Of a stretch of 40,798 nucleotides of DNA, positions 1 through 6,400 are shown in pieces. Origin of the DNA: an uncultured Pelagibacteraceae bacterium (GTDB lineage Bacteria > Pseudomonadota > Alphaproteobacteria > Pelagibacterales > Pelagibacteraceae); assembly GCA_902555535.1 (NCBI GenBank), contig CACDTB010000007.1, positions 1 to 40,798 of the forward strand. Reading direction: 5' to 3'. The notes under the pieces are model-generated. The model had not been told where the DNA came from, made no database searches, and saw nothing but the letters and a program-made list of their open reading frames with translations. Each line of letters opens with the position of its first letter. The stretch's first letter is position 1. A program made the translations under genes and the position numbers.

Positions 1-300
1 TTTAATAATTTTAAAATTTTGGATTTTATTTAAATCATCTGAAATATTGTAGATTCTTATGTCGTTAATATTTTTTTTAATTAACTCATCCTCAAAATAC
101 TGTGATTGATATTCAAGTAATCTTTCTGCAGAACTTAAATAATCATGCTCCAAGGATACATTTTCCAATTCAGAATTTAAAACTCTAATATTCTCTTTTG
201 CTGTAAATATTTCATCTTCAATTTGTTTAGTCGTATTTTTTATTATTGCAGTTGATAGAACTAATAAAAAAATCACTAGAGCCAAAGCAAACTTTTTCAC
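1..300 (-). CDS. ftsL: FtsL-like division protein (partial, runs off window)
   Basis: The reading frame is open from a GTG at 298-300 to the window edge, 100 codons with no stop, so the C-terminus is missing. The product starts with a short charged stretch (MKKF), then one hydrophobic segment at about residues 4-20, then a Glu/Lys/Asn-rich region with coiled-coil character (about 25-75). That is the build of FtsL, a bitopic inner-membrane protein that bridges FtsQ/FtsB to FtsW/FtsI in the divisome. The GTG overlaps the rsmH stop (GTGA), which implies translational coupling. Sequence similarity in this family is weak; the identification rests on topology plus position directly after rsmH. Confidence 0.75.
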   Translation of the reverse strand, partial: MKKFALALVIFLLVLSTAIIKNTTKQIEDEIFTAKENIRVLNSELENVSLEHDYLSSAERLLEYQSQYFEDELIKKNINDIRIYNISDDLNKIQNFKIIK

Positions 301-1307
301 AGTTTGTCTCCATAATTTTCAATTTCTATATAATTTCTGAATTGCTCCTCTATATCGGTTTCAAAATCATAAAAATCAGTTTTTTTTATTGCATATCTAA
401 ATTTAGCAGACCTAGATGGTGGATTTTCGCTTACCTCTTCTTCTGAAGGAGTTATTGGTTTTTTGTGAATTAAATTAAATAATGTATCTGCTTGTTTTAC
501 AACAGGGCTATATCGTGAAATACTTTTATTTTCAGAGAGACTTTTAAAAAAATATTTTACTATTTTATCCTCTAAAGAATGAAATGTAACTACTCCTAAA
601 ATCCCTCCTTTTTTTAAAACTTTAGCGGCATTAATAAGTCCAAAAATTAGCTCACTTATTTCTTTATTTACAAATATTCTAAGAGCCTGAAATACCTTGG
701 TTGCATTATGAACTTTAAAATTTTTTCTTTTTTTTGATTTATCAATAATTTCAACTAAAATTTTTGTATCAATTTTATTTTTTAATCTCTCTTTTATAAT
801 ATTTCGTGCAATGTATTTTGCTTCTTTTTCATCTCCAAAAAATTTGAAAATCTTTTCTAATTCCTTTTCTTCAAGTTTATTAATTGCATCATCTGCTGAA
901 TAACTATTTAATCCCAACCGCATATTTAATTGACCATCAGCATCGAAGGATAATCCTTTTTGTGGATCTTTAATTTGAGTATAGGAATAACCAAGATCAA
1001 AAATTACTCCTCTTATATTTTCATTTTTAAGCTTTAAATTATTTAATTGACTAAATTTAATATTTTTAAAAATAAATCTATTTTCAAAGTTTTTTTTTAA
1101 TTGAGTAGCAATTCTTTCACTCTCTTTATCTCTATCTAGAGCTATTACGTTTGTATTTTTAAAATCTAAAATTTTTTTGGTATAACCACCTTGACCAAAG
1201 GTACAATCGATAAATGTGCCACCATGTTGAGGGGAAATAACGCTAATAATTTCATTTAGCAGTACCGGATAATGCTTTAGCATTTTCGGTACTATGGTGG
1301 CGTCCAT
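297..1307 (-). CDS. rsmH: 16S rRNA (cytosine(1402)-N(4))-methyltransferase RsmH
   Basis: RsmH (MraW) methylates N4 of C1402 in the decoding centre of 16S rRNA. The 336-residue product has the family's [10 protein letters not shown] start, a SAM-binding [10 protein letters not shown] loop near residues 34-43 and ALDRD at about 56-60. Further on are [11 protein letters not shown] (about 100-110), a [13 protein letters not shown] block and the C-terminal [10 protein letters not shown] motif. Length is near the usual 300-340. The ATG at 1307 is used here; an ATG eight codons in (1283) matches the typical N-terminus equally well. It lies 18 nt after ftsZ and overlaps ftsL, so it sits in the division operon. 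Confidence 0.96.
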   Translation of the reverse strand: MDATIVPKMLKHYPVLLNEIISVISPQHGGTFIDCTFGQGGYTKKILDFKNTNVIALDRDKESERIATQLKKNFENRFIFKNIKFSQLNNLKLKNENIRGVIFDLGYSYTQIKDPQKGLSFDADGQLNMRLGLNSYSADDAINKLEEKELEKIFKFFGDEKEAKYIARNIIKERLKNKIDTKILVEIIDKSKKRKNFKVHNATKVFQALRIFVNKEISELIFGLINAAKVLKKGGILGVVTFHSLEDKIVKYFFKSLSENKSISRYSPVVKQADTLFNLIHKKPITPSEEEVSENPPSRSAKFRYAIKKTDFYDFETDIEEQFRNYIEIENYGDKL

Positions 1308-1325
1308 TTATTTCTTGGAAGACCA

Positions 1326-2810
1326 TTAATTTTTTTGTCTTCTTAAGAATGCTGGTATCTCGAGATCATCTTCTTCTTCCTCATGCTCAGAAGATAAAAG
1401 TTCATCTGAACTTGAGGTTTCTGTTTCTGAACTGAACAAATCAGGCGCATCAGAATCAACTCCAAATTCTTTAAGATCATTAGAAACCTCTTCTTCAACA
1501 TTATTCTCTTGAGTTTCTTCATGATTAGTTTCCATAGCTTCTTGAGCAAAAGATTTCTCCATTTCATTAACTGAATTATCTTCAACTATACTTTCACTTT
1601 CCATGCTAGTATTTTGGACAACTTCTTCACTCATCATCTGATTATGAGAACTCTCAGTTTGTTGTTCTTGTATAATCTCATTTTCAAGCTTTAAAGCATT
1701 CGCACCATGTGTAATTGGATTTGATGCTGTTGTATTTGAATAATTAAATGATTGAGATGATCCCATGTTTGAAAAATCAGAGTAACCTGGATTACGGTTT
1801 TGAATTCTATGAACCATGTTTACAACAGATTTTGACTCTGGCTGTTGCCCATCTAAAGAAGTAGCAACAATTGAAACTCTCATTTTTCCATCTAGCTCCG
1901 TATCAGTGATTGCACCAATAATTAACTCTGCTTCAGGATCAACTTCAGCTCTTACTTTATTTACAGCTTCATCGACTTCAAAAAGTTTAAGATCTTTACC
2001 ACCAGTAATATTTACCAATAAACCTTTTGCACCTTTTAAAGTATAGTCATCTATTAATGGATTACTGATTGCCATTTCTGCAGCTTTTAGAGCTCTACCT
2101 TCTCCTTCAGCTTCTCCTGTTCCCATCATAGCTTTGCCCATTGCTGCCATAACAGTTTCAACATCAGCAAAATCTAAGTTGATTAAACCTGGTCTAACCA
2201 TCAAATCAGTTATACTTTGAACACCATGCATCAAAACATTATTTGATAAATTAAATGACTCTTCAAACGTTGTTTGTTCGTTGGCAATTTTGAATAGATT
2301 TTGGTTAGGTATAACAATTATTGTATCAACATGTTTTCTTAGCTCTTCCAAACCTTGTTGCGCTCTTCTCATTCTAGAGGGGCCTTCATATAAAAATGGA
2401 AGAGTCACAACACCTACAGTTAAGATATTCAATTCTTTAGCAGCTCTTGCGATGACATGAGCAGCACCAGTGCCCGTTCCACCACCCATACCAGCTGCAA
2501 TAAAAACCATATTTGCACCTTGAAGTGTATTTACAATTTCATTTAAAGATTCATCAGCTGCAGCTTGTCCAATATCAAGTTTTGCTCCTGCTCCTAAACC
2601 TTTTGTTAAATTTAAACCAATTTGAATTCTTGTTTTCGCTTTACTAAGCTTCAAATCTTGAGCATCAGTATTTACAGCAATAAATTCTACTCCTTGCAGA
2701 TTATTTTCAATCATTTCATTAATTGCATTTCCACCTGCTCCACCAACTCCTAATACTAGTAATCGTGGTTGTAACTCTTTAATTTCTGGTGCCTTAAAGT
2801 TTATTGTCAT
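1326..2810 (-). CDS. ftsZ: Cell division protein FtsZ
   Basis: FtsZ is the tubulin-like GTPase that forms the cytokinetic ring. Of 494 residues, about 1-330 are the GTPase and polymerisation domains: [11 protein letters not shown] at 21-31, VNTDAQ near 47, and the tubulin signature GGGTGTG at 109-115. A long, low-complexity Glu/Ser/Asn-rich linker runs from roughly 340 to 475. The C-terminal conserved peptide reads [14 protein letters not shown], the form that contacts membrane anchors such as FtsA. The linker makes it longer than E. coli FtsZ (383), as in many alphaproteobacteria. Its position between mraZ (1-nt gap) and rsmH is unusual, because ftsZ normally lies at the far end of the dcw cluster. 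Confidence 0.98.
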   Translation of the reverse strand: MTINFKAPEIKELQPRLLVLGVGGAGGNAINEMIENNLQGVEFIAVNTDAQDLKLSKAKTRIQIGLNLTKGLGAGAKLDIGQAAADESLNEIVNTLQGANMVFIAAGMGGGTGTGAAHVIARAAKELNILTVGVVTLPFLYEGPSRMRRAQQGLEELRKHVDTIIVIPNQNLFKIANEQTTFEESFNLSNNVLMHGVQSITDLMVRPGLINLDFADVETVMAAMGKAMMGTGEAEGEGRALKAAEMAISNPLIDDYTLKGAKGLLVNITGGKDLKLFEVDEAVNKVRAEVDPEAELIIGAITDTELDGKMRVSIVATSLDGQQPESKSVVNMVHRIQNRNPGYSDFSNMGSSQSFNYSNTTASNPITHGANALKLENEIIQEQQTESSHNQMMSEEVVQNTSMESESIVEDNSVNEMEKSFAQEAMETNHEETQENNVEEEVSNDLKEFGVDSDAPDLFSSETETSSSDELLSSEHEEEEDDLEIPAFLRRQKN

Positions 2811-2811
2811 C

Positions 2812-3279
2812 TTATTTCCCCTCGTTGTTGTTTAAGTGTTTTTCCCATTTAAGACTTGCTCGATTTATATTTGCTTTTTTTCTTGCTGATGTCTTAAATT
2901 TTTCAAATGCTGCTGGCTCCCATATTTGGAATGTTTGGCCTTGACCAACAAATAACATGCTGTTTTTAATTTTTGCATGTTTCAATAATTTTGATGAAAG
3001 TGAAATTCTACCCTCACTATCAAATTGTAAATTAGTACTTTCTGCTAATATTGATGTAGCAAAGTAATCTCTTTTTTCCTCAAAAGGATTTAAAGAGTCT
3101 ATTGCTGAAGAAATTTTTTCAATTCTATCTTGAGAACATGCTTCTATTGAAGAGTTATTAAAAGATGGATAACAAATAACACCATTGTATCCTAAGTTTG
3201 ACAAATATGACCTGAAACTAGCAGGCACAGACACTCTCCCCTTTTTGTCTAATTTGTTCTCGTAAGTAGATAAAAACAT
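2812..3279 (-). CDS. mraZ: Transcriptional regulator MraZ
   Basis: MraZ is a ring-forming, AbrB-fold DNA-binding protein that controls the division/cell-wall cluster it heads. The 155-residue product has the typical start [20 protein letters not shown] and a second repeat, [18 protein letters not shown], at about 85-102. These are the two copies of the D-x3-GR signature expected in this family. Length matches (about 150). It is the first gene of a minus-strand run with ftsZ 1 nt downstream. A promoter and three TGGG repeats lie just upstream (3308-3350), fitting autoregulation. Confidence 0.96.
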   Translation of the reverse strand: MFLSTYENKLDKKGRVSVPASFRSYLSNLGYNGVICYPSFNNSSIEACSQDRIEKISSAIDSLNPFEEKRDYFATSILAESTNLQFDSEGRISLSSKLLKHAKIKNSMLFVGQGQTFQIWEPAAFEKFKTSARKKANINRASLKWEKHLNNNEGK

Positions 3280-3307
3280 ATAATTTTAATTTTATAAATT
3301 CCATAAT

Positions 3308-3331
3308 TGGGAATATATGGGAATATATGGG
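3308..3331 (-). promoter_or_regulatory. Putative MraZ operator: three TGGG repeats at 10-nt period
   Basis: TGGG occurs on the plus strand at 3308-3311, 3318-3321 and 3328-3331, each followed by (A/T)ATAT-like sequence, an exact one-turn spacing. E. coli MraZ is known to bind TGGGN direct repeats with 5-nt spacers upstream of its own gene. Relative to mraZ (minus strand) the boxes read CCCA. They lie 29-52 nt before the ATG and flank the predicted -10 element. Binding is inferred. Confidence 0.7.
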
Positions 3332-3350
3332 TATTTAAAATGATAGTCAA
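3322..3350 (-). promoter_or_regulatory. Predicted sigma-70 promoter of mraZ-ftsZ-rsmH
   Basis: On the minus strand TTGACT (3345-3350) is followed by a 17-nt spacer and TATATT (3322-3327), each 5 of 6 to consensus. The expected start near 3315 leaves a leader of about 36 nt. The -10 lies between two of the MraZ boxes, so a bound MraZ ring would block it. Confidence 0.6.
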
Positions 3351-3355
3351 ACTCT

Positions 3356-3371
3356 GAATTTGATCAAATTC
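3356..3371. promoter_or_regulatory. 16-bp perfect palindrome upstream of the mraZ promoter
   Basis: GAATTTGATCAAATTC is its own reverse complement. It ends 5 nt upstream of the predicted mraZ -35 box, centred about 48 nt before the expected transcription start, a usual place for a dimeric regulator. No known factor is assigned; in A+T-rich DNA short palindromes arise by chance, but 16 perfect bases at this location is notable. Confidence 0.4.
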
Positions 3372-3530
3372 TGCTTATAGATTGTAATTTTTGTAATAAT
3401 ACTACTCATTAAAAACCTCTTTTCTAAGCTGATTTGCTTTCTATGAAAAAGTGAAAAAAAAGAACATGGGTAACTCAATAATGAATCAAAATAGGAACAT
3501 ATATTAAGTTTAAAGTTTTATGATGTGAAT

Positions 3531-3892
3531 AGGTTTGCCAGATAAACTATAAGCCGGGTTCTGTCATTTAAACCTATCATTTGTCTAGGCTTAAGATCAC
3601 TCTTAAGCTCAAGCAACTAACCCTGATGACTAGCCAAGGACGGCTTTTAGTTTTTAACAATGTCATCTCTACTTAGTCTTGCTCCCAGTGGGGTTTTCCA
3701 GCGTTCATTGTTACCAATAGAACCGGTGTGCTCTTACCACACCTTTTCACCCTTGCCATGTTATGGCGGTTTATTTTCTGTGGCACTGTCCCTAGGGTTT
3801 CCCCCGCCAGGTATTACCTGGCACTGTGTCCTTGTAGAGCCCGGACTTTCCTCTTTAAAAAAGTTTAAAGCGATAAGTCATTTATCTAGCTT
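3531..3892 (-). ncRNA. rnpB: RNase P RNA (bacterial type A)
   Basis: This is the catalytic RNA that trims tRNA 5' leaders. Reading the minus strand, the universal 5' core GAGGAAAGTCCGGGCTC begins near 3853. The universal 3' core ACAGAACCCGGCTTAT ends near 3550. P1 can be drawn between GCUAGAUAAA (3881-3890) and UUUAUCUGGC (3537-3546), and P3 as CUUUAAA/UUUAAAG next to the 5' core. The GCCAGGUAAUACCUGGC hairpin and the GGGGGAAACCC segment follow. Ends are set from P1 and may be off by several bases. It starts about 40 nt after the amidase stop codon on the same strand; I see no clear GC-rich terminator after it. Confidence 0.97.
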
Positions 3893-3930
3893 AAACAACA
3901 TATTACTAAACTTAAAAACTTCAAGAATTA

Positions 3931-4668
3931 TTAATTCAATTTTTTAGCCAAATTTTGGCTAATGAGAAAACATTCTTTGTCAATTTTGCCATTAATCAAT
4001 TCTTGTCTAAACCTTCTTTGAAATGCACTAGTTAAAAGTTTTAAAAATTTATCTTTTTTTATTTTTTTCTGAATTTTCAATGAATATCCAATTTTTGATA
4101 AATTATTATAAAATTTTTTTTCATCTGAAGGTTCGATTTTTTCCATCCTTTTTTTTTTTAGAAACTTATTTGATATTGAGTGCCACTTACCAATTCCGAA
4201 TTTTGCCAAGTATTGCCATGGAAATTTTTCACCAGGATCTTTTTTTCTAATTGGAGAAATATCTGAATGACCTAAAATATTTTTTTTGTCAATTTTATAT
4301 TTTTTAATTAAAAATTTAGTTAATTTTAAAATTGATTGAATTTGTTTTTTTGAAAATTTTTCATAATTAGTATCATGACCTGGATTACAGATTTCAATTC
4401 CTATTGAATTCTTATTTAAATATTTAAGATTCTTCCATAGAGAATGGCCAGCATGCCAGGCTATATATAAATCTGGTACTAATGTGATTATTTGGCCATT
4501 TTTCCTAATTAAATAATGACTACTAACCTTAGAATATGGATCAGTAAGTCTGCTTATAGCATCTGATTCTTTTTTCATTCCTGTGTAATGAAAAATAATA
4601 AATTTAATTTGATTTATTTTTCTTTTTTTTATTTCAAAATTTGGTGAATAATTAAGAGTTGTATACAT
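3931..4668 (-). CDS. N-acetylmuramoyl-L-alanine amidase (Amidase_2, AmiD-like)
   Basis: This zinc amidase family cleaves the bond between N-acetylmuramic acid and the stem peptide. In 245 residues, Amidase_2 spans about 20-155 with zinc ligands H27 (FHYTG), H134 (LGHSDISP) and D144 (KKDPGEKFPW); SHYLI, WHAG and IGIEI lie between. Residues about 165-240 resemble the C-terminal peptidoglycan-binding helical domain of AmiD (AFQRRFRQ...GKID). Unlike E. coli AmiD there is no signal peptide or lipobox, so it may act in the cytoplasm on recycled anhydromuropeptides like AmpD, or be exported otherwise. The gene is divergent from mlaA and ends about 40 nt before rnpB. Confidence 0.9.
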   Translation of the reverse strand: MYTTLNYSPNFEIKKRKINQIKFIIFHYTGMKKESDAISRLTDPYSKVSSHYLIRKNGQIITLVPDLYIAWHAGHSLWKNLKYLNKNSIGIEICNPGHDTNYEKFSKKQIQSILKLTKFLIKKYKIDKKNILGHSDISPIRKKDPGEKFPWQYLAKFGIGKWHSISNKFLKKKRMEKIEPSDEKKFYNNLSKIGYSLKIQKKIKKDKFLKLLTSAFQRRFRQELINGKIDKECFLISQNLAKKLN

Positions 4669-4672
4669 GTCA

Positions 4673-4746
4673 AATTTGGTATTAATTTGGTCTATTTATA
4701 AACACTTTATAGACATTTTTAAAAATTAAATGTTATTTTATAAACA
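4673..4746. repeat. Tandem short direct repeats in the amidase/mlaA divergent region
   Basis: AATTTGGT occurs at 4673-4680 and 4684-4691 (11-nt period). It is followed by TTTATAAACA at 4695-4704, TTTATAGACA at 4706-4715 (again 11-nt period) and TTTATAAACA at 4737-4746. A further AATTTGGT lies at 4638-4645 inside the amidase gene. About one helical turn between copies suggests protein binding on one DNA face. No factor is recognised. Confidence 0.45.
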
Positions 4747-4771
4747 TAAATTATATAATATAAATTCTATT

Positions 4772-5569
4772 ATGTTGAGAAAATTGATAATTACTATTTT
4801 TTCTATTTTTCTATTTGCTATAAATGCAAATGCTGGATCTGACGGTGAATTAACATTAAAAAAAAATAAACCAGCAGAAATAAAGGATTGTTTTGAAAAA
4901 TTAAATAGAGCAACATTCAAATTAAATCAAGGTCTAGATAAAGTCATCATTAAACCAATTGCAAAAGGCTATAAAAATTTACCAAATGGAATACAAAAAG
5001 GTACTAAAAATGCAGTTACAAATTTATCTAATCTAGTAACGATACCTAATAATGTTTTACAAGGAGATTTGAAGTCAGCAATAATAAACACTGCAAGATT
5101 AGCTGTTAATACAACAGTTGGACTTCTTGGAACTATTGACGTTGCCAACAAAATGGGTTTTCCAAAATATGTAAAAGAGGATTATGGTCAAACTTTAGGT
5201 GCCTGGGGTATAGGTCCGGGTTGTTATCTGGTTCTTCCTGTTTTAGGACCTTCAACTATTAGAGATACTGCTGGTTCTTTTACTAATGTCTTGGGAGGAG
5301 ACCCTTGGTACAACGCATCAATACATGGTAATAACCAGTTTTTAAGTGAGGGTCTTTATATAGGTTCTAAAGCTTTAAGTGGTATTGATTTTAGAGCAAA
5401 TAACATTGATTCATTAGATAATATTGAAAAAAATTCTTTAGATTTTTATGCATCTTTAAAAAGTTTATATTTGCAAGATAGAGAGAACAAAATTAAAAAT
5501 AATCAAAGAGGCAGTATTGAGGTACTATACAAAGATGAAGAAGATTGGGAAGAAATAGACAACAATTAA
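4772..5569 (+). CDS. mlaA: MlaA (VacJ) family outer-membrane lipid-asymmetry protein
   Basis: MlaA extracts mislocalised phospholipids from the outer leaflet of the outer membrane and hands them to periplasmic MlaC. The family pattern is clear: FEKLNRATFKLNQGLD, a PIAKGYKNLP block, LGTIDVANKMG, then EDYGQTLGAWGIGPGCYLVL and GPSTIRDTAG. The ATG at 4772 is preferred over one at 4730 because it starts directly with a signal peptide, MLRKLIITIFSIFLFAINANA (1-21). That leader ends in an ANA signal-peptidase-I site. There is no lipobox cysteine, although E. coli MlaA is a lipoprotein. Length is 265. mlaC follows 21 nt downstream; mlaEFD are not in the window. Confidence 0.93.
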   Translation: MLRKLIITIFSIFLFAINANAGSDGELTLKKNKPAEIKDCFEKLNRATFKLNQGLDKVIIKPIAKGYKNLPNGIQKGTKNAVTNLSNLVTIPNNVLQGDLKSAIINTARLAVNTTVGLLGTIDVANKMGFPKYVKEDYGQTLGAWGIGPGCYLVLPVLGPSTIRDTAGSFTNVLGGDPWYNASIHGNNQFLSEGLYIGSKALSGIDFRANNIDSLDNIEKNSLDFYASLKSLYLQDRENKIKNNQRGSIEVLYKDEEDWEEIDNN

Positions 5570-5590
5570 TTCAAAAAATAATCAATTAAT

Positions 5591-6175
5591 ATGAAAAAAA
5601 TTTTTATAATTATATTACTTTTAAATATTAATTATATTTATGCTTATTCTATTGAACCAAATGTATTTATTCAATCTACAGTAAATAGAGCATCAGATAT
5701 TTTATCCAAAAATATTTCAAAAGAGGAAAAAATAGAAGAATTAAAATCTATAGCTAAAGAAACTGTGGATATAAGAGGGGTGGGCTTCTATTCCCTAGGC
5801 TCTGCAAAAAAAAATTTAGATGAAAATCAAAAAAAAAAATATTTTGATTTGTTTGAAAATTATTTTTTAAAGAGTTTTTCTAGTAGATTATCTGAGTATA
5901 CAAATCCGAAAATTGAGGTTCAAGGCAAAAAAATTTTAAATAAAAATTATACTATCGTCAACAGCTTGTTAATTAGCACTTCTGAAAGACCAGAAGTAAA
6001 AATTGATTGGAGAGTATATACAAAAAATCCTGATAATCCCTTAATCAGAGATTTAATTATAGAGGGACTTAGCTTAGCAGTGGCACAAAGAGCAGAATTT
6101 ACATCAATTTTAAATTCAAATGATGGTGATATAAACGCACTATTCAAAACACTAGAATCATTTACAAAAAAATAA
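5591..6175 (+). CDS. mlaC: MlaC-family periplasmic phospholipid-binding protein
   Basis: MlaC shuttles phospholipid between MlaA at the outer membrane and the MlaFEDB transporter. The 194-residue product has a signal peptide (hydrophobic residues about 4-18). The Tol-Tol-Ttg2 fold follows, with the recognisable VDIRGVGFYSLGSAKKNL segment, YFDLFENYFLKSFSSRLSEY, and a late VKIDWRVY...IRDLIIEGLSLAVAQRAEFTS block. Usual length is about 200. It is co-directional with mlaA, most likely one transcript. It ends 9 nt before the 3' end of a tRNA on the opposite strand. Confidence 0.92.
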   Translation: MKKIFIIILLLNINYIYAYSIEPNVFIQSTVNRASDILSKNISKEEKIEELKSIAKETVDIRGVGFYSLGSAKKNLDENQKKKYFDLFENYFLKSFSSRLSEYTNPKIEVQGKKILNKNYTIVNSLLISTSERPEVKIDWRVYTKNPDNPLIRDLIIEGLSLAVAQRAEFTSILNSNDGDINALFKTLESFTKK

Positions 6176-6184
6176 ACTTTATTC

Positions 6185-6261
6185 TGGTGGGCCCGCCAGG
6201 ACTCGAACCTGGGACCAATACATTATGAGTGTACTGCTCTAACCAACTGAGCTACAGGCCC
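6185..6261 (-). tRNA. tRNA with CAT anticodon, probably tRNA-Ile2 (lysidine type)
   Basis: A complete 77-nt cloverleaf with encoded CCA: acceptor GGGCCTG/CGGGCCC, D-arm GCTC with GG-containing loop, anticodon loop CTCATAA and normal T-loop TTCGAGT. The CAT anticodon could mean elongator Met or Ile2. C4-G69 and C5-G68, known determinants for the lysidine synthetase TilS, and an Ile-like acceptor stem favour Ile2; an initiator is excluded because the first pair is G-C. It lies 57 nt after tRNA-Val on the same strand. Confidence 0.93.
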
Positions 6262-6318
6262 AAAATTTAGTTTAGTTATATCATATTTTAATTGTTATCA
6301 ATTAAAGATAATGATTAA

Positions 6319-6393
6319 TGGTGGGCCGTGTTGGTTACGCTCCAACTACCCCTGCAATGTCAATGCAGTACTCTACTATTGAGCTAACGGCCC
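6319..6393 (-). tRNA. tRNA-Val (GAC) with non-canonical elbow
   Basis: A 75-nt cloverleaf with encoded CCA. Acceptor GGGCCGT/ACGGCCC, anticodon stem CTGCA/TGCAG and T-stem GTTGG/CCAAC are perfect. The anticodon loop TTGACAT gives GAC (Val, codons GTC/GTT). The D-loop is AATAGTA, without the G18-G19 pair. The T-loop is AGCGTAA, without T54, T55 and A58. The gene begins 7 nt after the rpoD stop codon and is most likely processed from the rpoD transcript. Confidence 0.87.
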
Positions 6394-6400
6394 AGTACAT

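Noticed and set aside
1343..1585. Minus-strand open frame of 80 codons
   Set aside because: It is another frame of the ftsZ linker; low-complexity Lys/Leu/Met text with no family resemblance.
3660..3947. Plus-strand open frame of 95 codons
   Set aside because: It lies antisense to RNase P RNA; its Pro/Leu/Cys-rich composition comes from the GC-rich RNA gene and does not resemble the surrounding proteins.
3946..3960. AGCCAAATTTTGGCT inverted repeat as a terminator
   Set aside because: It lies within the last amidase codons; on the minus strand it is followed by A residues, not a U-run, so it does not fit an intrinsic terminator.
6168..6186. Possible terminator after the CAT tRNA (AATAAAGTTTATT followed by T-run, minus strand)
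   Set aside because: The stem is A/T only and overlaps the mlaC stop; too weak to call, although the T-run could still help release.
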